Origin: Paraglomus occultum
Lineage: Eukaryota; Glomeromycota; Glomeromycetes; Paraglomerales; Paraglomeraceae
Direction of reading: 5' to 3'
Length of the DNA: 18,413 nt
Assembly (NCBI GenBank): GCA_910592205.1
Contig: CAJVPJ010000714.1
Span: 1 to 18,413, forward strand
Position numbers and translations under genes: made by a program. A model generated the notes under the pieces. It searched no databases, had not been told where the DNA came from, and saw nothing but the letters and a program-made list of their open reading frames with translations. The number at the start of each line of letters is the position of its first letter. Position 1 is the stretch's first letter. This document shows positions 9,827 to 18,413 of the stretch, one piece after another.

Positions 9827-11431
9827 TTATAACCATTTGTATGAATTGGACGAGTCACGAAACTGGTCAAAAAAGCCTCCATAATTTGGATACGAGGAAT
9901 CGTTATATAACTGAAAGTCAGAAAACAATGATGTTGGCTGTCGCAAATTTTCCTGGGAAGCAGTGTATTGAGGAACGGTTGATGATCTGTTATCGTTATT
10001 AGAATGAACCTGATTGGAGTAATCTGGTAACATCAACGAGGACGAACCGATTACTGGAGACTTTTTTTGATCCTCTTTCCACCAGTCAAATAGACGACTT
10101 TTGGATTGAGGCTGTCTACATGCACGCGAGTTTTTAATTTCATTTTCATCCAGACCCCCCGTATTGAATTCGCCAGCATTAGTCCAAGAAAAATATCTAC
10201 TTTGAAAATCCTGTGCGGAATTATATCCATTGTAGCCAACATCATTACTCTTGTTAAAGGTAACAGACATGTCACAGTAAGGAAATGCCGGATTGGAAAC
10301 ATTATTGTTATTGTTATTGTTATTGTTGATATTGCCAATGTGACAGTCATAGTCATTATTATTGCTGTAATAATTGTGACTGCTACAATCAACTTCAAAA
10401 TTACCAACGTTGAAAGCCTCATCGGGCAACTTTTCAAACTCGTTTGCTGCTGTGTTTGCGTAATTACGTGTATCCTCGATAGTTTTTGTCTGTTTGGGTA
10501 TGCTTAGAACCTCTTCTTGTACGGCTTTATTCACACCTTCTTGTTCGTGCATCTCGCCACATTTGCCTTGCTGTTCGTTATCGATTACGTACTCGTTCTT
10601 ATTTTTACCATTACTCTTGTTATTTTTCGTATCATCGCAACACGTCTTTTCCCGTTTCTGATTGACCCTGTCAAAAAAGCGACTAAACAACACGCTCTTG
10701 TTTGTGACTTTTCCCTTGTCCGCTGAACGTGACTTGAAGTTTTTCCACTGCATGTGCAGATCCATGTCGGCACATGAATCGCCAATGGTAGAGTTGGACG
10801 GTGAGCACAGCGGCGAGGGGACGTTGGAATTAGAATGCGCGTTGACACCTGCTGATTCGCCATTTACATTTTGAATTTCAAAACTATCGTCATCACGGTC
10901 TTTGTTATGCGCTTTTGCATGCTGTCCGTTTTCATTCGTATCAACAGTCTTGCGCGCTTTCTTTTTTATGGCTTTAACGACATAGATGTGATCACTCTCA
11001 TCAGAACTGCCCGTTTCAACGTCCCCGTTACTGCTTTCTGCTTTCCTCTTTGCAATGTGATTTGCCACTTTTTTACTTATTTTAACAGCATTTGATGCTT
11101 TGAACAATCCAAACATTCCCTTGTCAGCGTTTCTTTTCAAAGTAATCCTCTCGCTGGTTACCACCGGTGACCGAAATTTGTTCATTATACTCGACCCAGG
11201 CGCTTGTAAACGTAAGCGTGTGCCAGTGTTCTCAGAGTCTGGTTTTCGTAAAGACTTTTTAAGCGTCGCGCGCGTTGACGTTCTTTTACGGGACTGCTCG
11301 GCAGCGAATACCTTGTTCGGGGCAGACGTTTTCTTGTTTTCGTCTGGGCAGTTGTCATATTGCCCGTTAAGAGCAATATGACGCTGCTCGTTTATCCACT
11401 TTTCCGCTAGTATTTTTCGACTGTCTGGCAT
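9827..11431 (-). CDS. low-complexity, probably disordered protein with repeated aromatic motifs (534 aa)
   Basis: A single open frame of 534 codons starts at the ATG ending at 11431, in an A-rich context (aaaaATGcc). The sequence is polar throughout. Basic, NLS-like stretches lie at 119-130 and 154-161 (IKKKARK), an acidic Ser patch at 137-148, and an Asn run at about 367-378. The C-terminal third is rich in Asn, Ser, Tyr and Phe. No globular domain or membrane helix is visible. Short aromatic motifs recur: LFSRFFDR (248-255), RLFDWWKED (446-454), SLFSDFQLY (501-509) and GFFDQFRD (519-526). The first two loosely resemble the SRFxxWF-type motif I recall from 4E-T-like eIF4E partners, but no clear YxxxxL-phi eIF4E-binding site is seen, so that is only a hypothesis. 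A nuclear or RNA-granule role would fit the composition. Unlike its neighbours it has no intron. Many open frames lie antisense to it and are shadows. Confidence 0.8.
   Translation of the reverse strand: MPDSRKILAEKWINEQRHIALNGQYDNCPDENKKTSAPNKVFAAEQSRKRTSTRATLKKSLRKPDSENTGTRLRLQAPGSSIMNKFRSPVVTSERITLKRNADKGMFGLFKASNAVKISKKVANHIAKRKAESSNGDVETGSSDESDHIYVVKAIKKKARKTVDTNENGQHAKAHNKDRDDDSFEIQNVNGESAGVNAHSNSNVPSPLCSPSNSTIGDSCADMDLHMQWKNFKSRSADKGKVTNKSVLFSRFFDRVNQKREKTCCDDTKNNKSNGKNKNEYVIDNEQQGKCGEMHEQEGVNKAVQEEVLSIPKQTKTIEDTRNYANTAANEFEKLPDEAFNVGNFEVDCSSHNYYSNNNDYDCHIGNINNNNNNNNNVSNPAFPYCDMSVTFNKSNDVGYNGYNSAQDFQSRYFSWTNAGEFNTGGLDENEIKNSRACRQPQSKSRLFDWWKEDQKKSPVIGSSSLMLPDYSNQVHSNNDNRSSTVPQYTASQENLRQPTSLFSDFQLYNDSSYPNYGGFFDQFRDSSNSYKWL
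10299..10329. repeat. trinucleotide repeat encoding the poly-Asn run
   Basis: On the + strand this reads as GTTATT-type hexamers. On the coding minus strand it gives AAT/AAC codons for about ten consecutive Asn residues near residues 369-377. Such repeats often vary in length between strains. Confidence 0.8.
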
Positions 11432-12030
11432 TTTTTGATATGTGGGTTAGAGTTGGAAAACAGTTGTGTTCAAGAAAAGAATGAAAACGCGTTTTGAAGG
11501 GGATCGACATGAATTTATTCAACATACAATGAAATAACGGACCCTTGAAAACCTTGATGCAATTAAGCATATTAATATTAATTCACGTTACCACTTGTCA
11601 ATCACGTGGTATAAGTATACGGCCATTCTCTACAGTCATCAATCTGCCCGTTTTGCAAATACATAAATCCGACAATATATTAGCCTTGTAAACCTCTTTA
11701 TTAATTAAGACACGTTGCATGCCATGTATTGTTTCACTTGTATGTCGATATTACTAAGCACATCTAGAATTCAGAGATGGATAAAAAAATGCGAGATTTT
11801 GATTGCGTTAATTGGTGTACGTGCAAAATTGTAATATATACAAGACCATACTTGTGGACAGGTGATGACCATACCATATTCTTTTTTGCGAATCACTGTT
11901 GACTTCACGTGTTTGCATTTCAGTGCCGGGCTATTTGTAGAGAGATCATCTGAATGAGAGACAACCAAGAGGACATTTATAAGCTGTTTATTAATAAGTG
12001 TGATAGTTTACATGACTTAATGTCCGGATT

Positions 12031-12056
12031 GTAAAATTTTGTAAAATTTTGTAAAA
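12031..12056. repeat. 10-bp tandem repeat, about 2.6 copies
   Basis: The unit GTAAAATTTT occurs twice exactly and then a third time in part. It lies in non-coding DNA. Confidence 0.85.
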
Positions 12057-12475
12057 AATCGTAACCGCAGTAGGATATACGCAAAGTCATTCTGATATCG
12101 TGACATTTCAGCTCAATGGAATCCAATCATGTTACAAGGTAGGGAAAAGGTAAAAGATTCTTATTCAAAAACTGTTTGCCGAGGCTTACAAAATATTAGA
12201 AAACATGCCCGCCCTTTCCCAATATAATCCAAATGCTTTGCGCACTATACAGTAACATACTTAAACCCATTAATAAACATCTTAATGTATATAAACAATC
12301 AGTAATACACCTGTATTTAACTTTTCTGTCGTTTACAACAATATAACCCCCTAATTATATAGTAAACTAGATAAAGTAAATGCCGGCTGTTGTGAAAAGC
12401 TATTTATAGTAGTAGAAAACCTTAATTCCAAGCTACACTACCATAATTATATATATTATCCCATAACATAGCTTC

Positions 12476-12481
12476 TTTATT
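12476..12481 (-). terminator. candidate poly(A) signal for the VAP gene
   Basis: TTTATT on + is AATAAA on the minus strand, about 264 nt beyond the VAP stop codon. This fits a 3' UTR that contains the purine-rich tract at about 12560-12700. It is a sequence match only. Confidence 0.35.
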
Positions 12482-12559
12482 GCGTGTATTAAATTACAAA
12501 TCACTTGCTGCATTCAGCCTTATCGATCCTAATAAAGAATGCGAAAACTTTGCAAAAAC

Positions 12560-12700
12560 TATTCTACATCGCATCTCATCTCATCACATCACACATCCTA
12601 TCCATCCCCATCCTCCACCTTACTCCATCTCGCTACTCTTTCTTTTATCTTTCTCTTTTCTTCTTACTCACATCTTCCTTGCTTGCTTTCTCCCGTACGA
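12560..12700 (-). other. purine-rich tract in the likely VAP 3' UTR
   Basis: The + strand here is almost entirely C, T and A, with repeated CATC and TCTTTC units. The transcribed minus strand is therefore rich in G and A (GATG and GAAAGA units). It begins about 45 nt after the VAP stop codon. Three overlapping + frames are open here only because the sequence is so biased. Confidence 0.6.
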
Positions 12701-12744
12701 GCTAAACTCCCGATTGCTCAAACACGGAAACGCATTACGAATCT

Positions 12745-14761
12745 CTAAAATATCCAAGCACCAGCAAAGAAAGCCAGGATAGCCGCACCAGCGAGCACTT
12801 CGAACGGATAATAACCAACTGGAACTTTCTCCAACGTCTTAACGTTCAAAGCTGACTGACTACCATCGTTTACTTTAGAAGACGCAATTTTTTCCGATTT
12901 TGCTTTGTCATGCTCCAATTCCATCTTCCTCTGTCTCAGCTGCATTTGTTCCAAGTCCGCTTTGCAGGTCTCCAACTTTGTTTTCAATTTGGCATTCTCT
13001 GCTTGTACTTCAGCCAAGTGTCTTTTCAATCTCGCAACGTCGTTGTCATCACCATTGCCAATTGGAGTTATCACATTATTAGGCTTTGACTGCTCTACAG
13101 GATACGGACTTACATTGGCTGACGCGTTAGAATAACCGCCTACTGGAGTTGCAACGTTGCGATCGTGGGTAGAATTGTGAGATATGTGGGCGGGAAGATT
13201 CGAAGAGGAAGTTGTGACTTGAGCTGGTTGGTACTGATATACTTGCTGCTGTGGTTGTACAATAGGAGTTGTATCGACATGCTGCAAGTTAAATAAAAAG
13301 GTTAGTTAATGTGAGTTTAGTAGAGAAAATGGCGGAAAGTCCGCAGTTCCGCAGACAAGATCAAAAAGTGTCCAATAATTCGTCCAATCATTGTTGCCAG
13401 ACTTGCCCGTTTATCAATCTAACCTGTTTACCCTCCACCCATCTTTTACTAAATTCTTTCCCTCATCCCAGACAATTTGCCCAACATATACACACCCCTC
13501 GTTCTTCTCCTCCGTTATGTAGCTGCTGTGCAGGTGCTGTATATCCAGACGTTGGGTGTACTTCCAAGTTGTTGGATGGAAGATATACACATCGAATTTT
13601 GTTTTCTTTGATCGAATTTCTAGAATTTTGTTCGACTGCAGCCCACTAAGAGTTTGGAATTTGAAGAGAATTAGGTGAATGTCAAATCCGCGCATCCTAG
13701 TAACCCATCGCACGATACGTATTCTCTCTTGAAGACAACATAAACATGTTTCTGTCATCCTTACCAATTCTTGAAGACTACCAGTCTCAAGTTCTGGGGT
13801 AATTGGCACACTTTGTACTAGGAATTTGTCTCTGCATTTAAAATCTGGTGGCGGATCTTCCTTCATTGGCTGGAGGATGACTAAGAGGGAAAAAAAAGAA
13901 CCAAAGGAAAGAGTGTAAGAGTGGAGAATAACAAAGAGACTGTCATTTTCATATGCATTAGCCATGATATGGGACAATAACAGCATACTCGAATCACCTT
14001 CACATACACTCTAACAATACATTCAAAAAATTCCCCTCATCTTCTCACCTTGAACATCGACACTCTCTCCAGGATCGATTCGTCCCGAGTTTGGTCTAAC
14101 ACAATACTGCTTTGGCGCAGTAGTCTTTACTTTGAACGCAACGGGCAGATTGTTTGGGTTGCGTACACTGAGAATTTCTTTTACGTGTTGTGTGAAGGGT
14201 CCTTTATGTAGTCAAAATGGAATAGTGAGGTCAATATATGTCGAGAGTGATGATAAAAGGGTGGATAATACAATTAATTGATAAATGCGTTACAATAGTC
14301 TCTTGTAGTCAACTATACGATGAGCGCGAAAATTAGATGGTGTTCTTTTTCTTTTCTTTTTTTTTTTTTTTCGAGGAAGAGGTAAAATGTTTAGAAATTG
14401 AGAAAAAACGTGCGTAACAAGAGTGTGATTTGATAAAGTGATATCAACCCAAGAAGACTACATTGCTTGACATGATATAACCACACACAGATATCGATAC
14501 CCGTTGTAATCAAATCTGACCAAGTCGTTTCTAATAAAGTTGTAAATAATAGTACTACCAAATGTTATCTCTCCACAGACGCTGTTCGCACCCATCGGCA
14601 TACTTACTACAGTCTTGCTAAATCTTACTAAATTTTTTTTTAGTCTGCATCTCTTCCTCACATCCATCTCTGTCCGCCTCGCTGTCTATCTATTTTCCAT
14701 AATACTACATATACTTACGGTGAAAGGTAAGTTGATGTGCAGGTACTAACTCTACAGACAT
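12745..14761 (-). CDS. SCS2: VAP/Scs2-type ER tether, MSP domain plus tail anchor (five exons, 332 aa)
   Basis: VAP proteins sit in the ER membrane and recruit FFAT-motif partners for lipid transfer and membrane contact sites. Exons in transcription order are 14761-14719, 14201-14049, 13880-13765, 13645-13496 and 13281-12745. The 999-nt CDS is in phase. The MSP domain covers residues 1 to about 127: it opens [14 protein letters not shown] and contains [19 protein letters not shown], the signature of the family, then [13 protein letters not shown] Gln/Ser/Pro-rich linker follows (about 140-235). A coiled coil comes next (about 236-287, [20 protein letters not shown]), as in animal VAPs, then a C-terminal hydrophobic helix (about 313-332) that should insert post-translationally. 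The first intron is long for this window (517 nt) and its acceptor is AAAG rather than a usual CAG/TAG, but the protein across the join matches the family without a gap. The gene symbol rests on family resemblance to yeast Scs2. Confidence 0.94.
14344..14372. repeat. T-rich homopolymer tract in VAP intron 1
   Basis: TTCTTTTTC units lead into a run of about 17 Ts. On the transcribed strand it is an A-run within the 517-nt first intron of the VAP gene, and it contributes to that intron's length. Confidence 0.8.
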
Positions 14762-14887
14762 TGTGGTCCTTCGAATGAGGGATTATGAAGGTGCAGAATG
14801 AGGATGCTAAGAAATTTGTTTGACGTGAGCGTGTTGCTGTATCAATATTAAGAGGTGAGTTGGCGCTGTTTCTATTTCTTGTTTGGG

Positions 14888-14894
14888 TATATAT
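14888..14894 (-). promoter_or_regulatory. TATA-like box upstream of the VAP gene
   Basis: TATATAT lies about 127 nt before the VAP ATG (14761), within the usual range for fungal promoters. It is the strongest TATA match in the proximal upstream region, but is assigned by sequence alone. Confidence 0.35.
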
Positions 14895-15472
14895 CCTTTT
14901 TCTTGTGTAATCCTTCCCGGGTGAGGGTTTATGTGTGTAATTAATTTATCCAGGTAGAGAGAGAGAAACGATAAAGAGGTGAAGGTAGGGAATACGTGCT
15001 TTATGCTGTATTTGGGGTGGTGAGTTCCTCAGAGTGGTGGAGGCATGGAAGCTAGATAACGCATTATTTGAGGCTACACATAAGCAATTGTGACACTAGG
15101 CGCAATTCGGAAAGGCATTTGTTAGTATTAGTAAAGTTAAACATGATCGATTAGTAATTATTTATTACAAAAAAATAAGTAGATATAGCGATAAATCAAT
15201 AACGCTAGGTGAGTGAGAAACAACAAAAATAGCCAGTTAAATTACCTCAAAGCGCGTATGCTACTCTCTTTTCATTCTTTTCTCTATCTAAACAAATCAG
15301 ATAAGTCAGCTGCCGAAGCCTGAATGACGTACGTAGTACGAGGAACGGTTTTTGTACGATTAAAATTTTGGGCAATGTTATAACAGCAAAATTAAAACTC
15401 GAAAAGACACACTTGTTTAATCTGATTGGCCGATTACTGCTCCAATCAAACGAAATGTGAACAGTGTTTGTA

Positions 15473-15557
15473 TGACATCTCGGACGACAGAATTAAATAC
15501 ATTTTAGTGTTAGTTAGTGTCATAGGTTGAACGAATTAACTGTCATCCGAGATGTCA
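15473..15557. repeat. inverted repeat, 18-bp arms with 49-nt spacer
   Basis: The left arm is 15473-15490 and the right arm is 15540-15557. They are reverse complements at 17 of 18 positions, and the one mismatch would be a G:T wobble in RNA or ssDNA. It lies about 0.7 kb upstream of the VAP start and overlaps no gene. Confidence 0.9.
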
Positions 15558-15963
15558 CAGAGAATGATGAATGGAGTGCTTGTTGACTTATTCGCTCTAG
15601 CGTTAATTAGTGCAACTGTTGACTTTCGGTTATTGAGGAATCGTATGATTAGCAACAAAAAAAAGTGACCATGGCGCAGAGTTAAAACACTAAACTGCCA
15701 AGCATTGGAACTCGATTGTTTTCGTCTGTCCCTCAATCGGTAATCAGAATATTTGGAATGCGGAGAGAAAGACTCCAGTCATTATAACGACGTTGGGTAA
15801 ATCATTAATAGTCATAAGTGATTTTGCGTTTGTCCATTCAACAAACTGCTAATGTCGTTCTTTAGCGACAGTCGATACTTATTATTGATTGGTATTATGG
15901 AAATTAAGTTTTATAACGACTGAATGAGAGGTGCATCTTTAATTTAGTAAATTTTTTTAATTA

Positions 15964-15993
15964 TAGCGTATTTTTAGCGTATTTCTTACGCTA
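15964..15993. repeat. paired TAGCGTATTT direct repeats
   Basis: The 10-mer occurs at 15964-15973 and 15975-15984, followed by an inverted partial copy (ACGCTA, 15988-15993). Confidence 0.8.
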
Positions 15994-16083
15994 CAGTGCA
16001 TTATTTGATTTTAAAGTTTAGCAAAATCGTACAGGTATTACTGTTACTTGTGTGCCTTCTATGCTATAAAGTCAATTATTAGT

Positions 16084-16103
16084 TTATTATTACATAATAA
16101 TAA
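16084..16103. repeat. perfect AT palindrome, 9-bp arms
   Basis: TTATTATTA and TAATAATAA flank a 2-nt CA spacer. It could extrude as a cruciform, but is equally a by-product of TAA-type simple sequence. Confidence 0.85.
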
Positions 16104-16956
16104 TTAAAGTTAATACTTGGGCATAAAATATTGTCTTTTTAAACAATTCAATTTGCAAAACTATCAAAACATTTACTGATGTCAACTACGTTTATTTTAC
16201 CAGACTCTCACAACAAAAGTACGTTTAACTACTGCTATATTTGTCACAATATCTGCATAAGCCTTTCTGAAAAAAATAAAATACTGCGTGCGTGTATGAA
16301 CTGTTCTTATTGTATCAAATAATAAATATTTATAAGTTAGATGCACTGTAATGATGAATAAAACGGCTGACCTTTTTGCTGTCTTTGAGAGTATTCTAGG
16401 AAGCTTGTTAAATTCAAAATTTTTATAACAAACAATGTCCATGCATCATACAATAGACCAAAAACGGATAAACATGTGTTGAGGTACAACATTAAAAGTT
16501 ACATGCTTATTATTGAATCATTATGTAACTTTGATGACGTTACAGTATAATAATTGTTTTTGGTTATGAAAAATGTTGAACGATTAGTCTTTTTACAATG
16601 AGAGCAAAATTTAAGTTTGTGAGTAATGTATTTAAAAAACACAAATAGATTAAACCTTTCTTTATTTGCCGAGAAAAATTATGAAATAAAAGACAAGCGG
16701 CTTAATTAATTTGACAAACGAAAATGATGATAATTCTGGAGAAAAGAATAATTACATACTCCCCCACATAAGCAATTGTTGTGATTACGTCTCCATGATT
16801 AATAGAAACCCGTTTGTGGCAGTCGATCAGATAATAAATAAACAAACCTGCTAGACAGACATGAAACAAGAAATGACAAGAGGAAGTACAAAAGTAAAGT
16901 CTGGATAGAAAAAAAAATTCTTTAAATCAACGACTCTTTCTCATTTACATGTTACG

Positions 16957-16968
16957 CCCCCCCCCCCC
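16957..16968. repeat. C12 homopolymer
   Basis: Twelve consecutive C residues stand in otherwise AT-rich DNA. Such runs are prone to length errors in sequencing and to slippage. Confidence 0.9.
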
Positions 16969-17010
16969 TACCTACATATGGCCGTTGGTTTGATTGGACA
17001 ATGTACCGCT

Positions 17011-17034
17011 ATGGGCTGATATGGGCTGACATGG
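17011..17034. repeat. ATGGGCTGAY tandem repeat, 2.4 copies
   Basis: ATGGGCTGAT is followed directly by ATGGGCTGAC and then ATGG. The function is unknown. Confidence 0.85.
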
Positions 17035-17374
17035 CGTGTCTTGTAACAGCTGTGTATATTCATTTTTAAACATCTGTTTTCGGAAAGCATAATTAATATT
17101 AATACAAATAATGATAAACCCAGGCAGTGGTGCTTTTTATGTTTGCTTAATTTGATCGACCGCTTTAAGAATTAACTTATTTGCAGGGTAACACACAATG
17201 GATGATGAAATCATGAATCTACAAACGTCATTAATTGTGTGAGAGTATAAAAACCTTTTTACGTAACACAATGAACGAGAATGTCAAAACCAAAAGTTGT
17301 TACGAAATATTGCTTAATCACTATATATATACTCGCATATTATCACCACATTCTGATTCGTGAATACTCGAATT

Positions 17375-17557
17375 TTACGGGATGCACGAAACTCGATTAG
17401 AACTCAAGTGCGACAAACAATAATAGTAAACAGATAGCTTTTTTTTTATACCAATTCCTAGTTTCTTTTTATGTAGCTTATCGCATATGGCGTCGTCGCC
17501 GTATCCATTGTTGCGTCCAAATTTGTCCCGTTTGGGCTTTTGTTTACAGGTCGGCAT
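17375..17557 (-). CDS. possible first exon or small gene, very Lys-rich
   Basis: The frame starts MPTCKQKPKRDKFGRNNGYG and stays strongly basic for about 45 codons. The DNA is richer in GC (about 17485-17560) than its surroundings, which hints at coding. A GTATAA site near 17450 could be a splice donor, after which the frame decays into a biased tail. No second exon was found and no family is recognised. Confidence 0.25.
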   Translation of the reverse strand: MPTCKQKPKRDKFGRNNGYGDDAICDKLHKKKLGIGIKKKLSVYYYCLSHLSSNRVSCIP

Positions 17558-17616
17558 TCACTAATGACTCTTATAGGTCGCGCATTCCGTAAGTGGCCGA
17601 TATCTTCATTCGCCGA

Positions 17617-17654
17617 CAGGTTTTCTCAAAAAACGAGCACTGTCGAGAAACCTG
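17617..17654. repeat. hairpin-forming inverted repeat
   Basis: The left arm CAGGTTTTCTC (17617-17627) pairs with the right arm GAGAAACCTG (17645-17654) with one bulged base and a 17-nt loop. A competing CGACAG/CTGTCG pair overlaps it. Confidence 0.7.
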
Positions 17655-18413
17655 ATTGATTAAGAGACTTGATGTGCCATTAACTGTTGCACAGACTTAC
17701 CTGCATAATAGCCAGATCTAGTACATATACGGATGGGTAAATGTATATTTCCCGTGCCGCTGGCAAGATGCCATCACGTGTTTCTTGGCGTAATGGCGAT
17801 AGTGTATTATTACATGCGATATTTCTAACACTAATTTAGTCTCCTTTGTTAAATCAAGAGTTTTGGGTCAAAACTACCTGGTACCAGCATAATTTATCTT
17901 TTTACTGTATATCTTATACTAGTACTGTTGTATACTCAAGAATAGTGTCTATATCATATCCGTTCCATAAAATCTGTGGGTTTCTTCAACACGACGTCAT
18001 TTTAAGAGTAAACCAGAGGTTATTTTTCAGAATGTGACGATGCTTTGTAACTTCAATCATGCATGTCTAAAAGAGGGGATGTTTACAATGTATTATTTGG
18101 CTGTTCCGTCAAAAATAGGAGCGAATCAAAATTTAACAAGTTGACGTCATGGCGATTTATGGTACCAACACGTCGATTCTCACATACGGAGACTTGTTAG
18201 ATCGCCTAGCTAATAAACAGTTATGATTTGCAAGCATGAACACAAGGTATTATTAAAACAAGTCAACCACAATGGTAACAACCAAGTAAACTCAAAAAAC
18301 TTTAAAAGAAGACTTTTATTTATAGCTGACCAATTAATATACTCGTGTTAAATCAGAGTCACGATTAAGACGTATTAAACATAGACATTTATCAATTTGT
18401 TCAAAGAACGTTT

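Larger units (their letters stand above)
11432..12744. other. intergenic region between two minus-strand genes
   Basis: The right part is the 3' flank of the VAP gene and the left part is the promoter side of the 534-aa gene. It includes CACGTG boxes at about 11604 and 11907, a 10-bp tandem repeat at 12031-12056, a TTTATT (minus-strand AATAAA) at 12476-12481 and a strand-asymmetric tract at about 12560-12700. A minus-strand frame at 11771-11968 (65 codons) looks mildly protein-like but has no recognisable domain and no supported splice partner. Confidence 0.5.
14762..18413. other. 3.65-kb gene-poor region upstream of the VAP gene
   Basis: No open frame here exceeds about 80 codons and I could not assemble a spliced gene. 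The left few hundred bases should be the VAP promoter. Further right there is an 18-bp inverted repeat (15473-15557), an AT palindrome (16084-16103), a C12 run (16957-16968), short tandem repeats (15964-15984, 17011-17034), a hairpin (17617-17654) and one possible small exon (17375-17557, minus). A CACGTG box lies near 17776. No transposase-like frame, tRNA or rRNA was recognised. Confidence 0.5.

Noticed and set aside
10106-10726. Two hydrophobic + strand frames that resemble membrane proteins.
   Set aside because: They lie wholly antisense to the 534-aa minus-strand gene. Their Ile/Val-rich composition comes from the complement of Asn and Asp codons.
12480-12782. Three overlapping + strand frames of 66-100 codons.
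   Set aside because: The sequence is so C/T-biased that stops are rare in every frame. The region is better explained as the VAP 3' UTR and last exon.
13311-13649. A 112-codon + strand frame.
   Set aside because: It overlaps exon 4 and intron 4 of the VAP gene, whose spliced protein matches a known family.
13414-13986. A 190-codon minus-strand open frame read as one protein.
   Set aside because: It is a read-through of VAP exon 3 into introns 2 and 3, and then exon 4 in the wrong frame. Splicing gives a clean VAP sequence instead.
3014-14761. A functional cluster of the dehydrogenase, VAP and unknown genes.
   Set aside because: The genes differ in strand and are separated by large spacers. 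Two ER proteins in one window is weak evidence for a shared pathway.
15423-15449. TGATTGG and CCAATCA as a paired CCAAT-box promoter element.
   Set aside because: The arms are only 7 bp in AT-rich DNA and no gene start is near, so chance is the simpler explanation.

Overview
The window is nuclear DNA from a fungus, probably an early-diverging (Mucoromycota-like) lineage. The evidence is AT-rich spacers of 0.5-3.6 kb and genes split by many short GT-AG introns, mostly 67-150 nt. Spliced products include a fungal Msc7-type membrane aldehyde dehydrogenase and an Scs2-type VAP protein. I see no bacterial operon structure, no rRNA or tRNA gene, no CRISPR array and no intact transposon. The lineage call is inference; the gene models are read from the sequence.

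Layout from left to right. 1-83 may be the 3' end of a gene running in from the left. 84-1671 is mostly non-coding with one possible coding remnant. 1672-2476 (+) is a five-exon gene for a small Cys/His-rich, probably zinc-binding protein (163 aa). 3014-5556 (+) is a nine-exon gene for a 598-aa ER-anchored aldehyde dehydrogenase of the Msc7 type. 6318-8165 (+) is a four-exon gene for a 509-aa helix-rich protein of unknown function. 9827-11431 (-) is a single-exon gene for a 534-aa, low-complexity, probably disordered protein. 12745-14761 (-) is a five-exon gene for a 332-aa VAP/Scs2 protein. 14762-18413 is a 3.65-kb gene-poor stretch with inverted and tandem repeats and one weak exon candidate.

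For the four spliced genes the exon lengths sum to an exact multiple of three, and codon phases match at every junction. The Msc7-like enzyme and the VAP protein are both expected at the endoplasmic reticulum, but nothing shows that they work together. The first three genes run on + and the last two on -, so the 509-aa and 534-aa genes converge on 8166-9826. I did not find a clearly new multi-gene system. The best leads are the in-frame cassette exon in the zinc-binding gene, the repeated aromatic motifs in the 534-aa protein, and the unrecognised 509-aa family.
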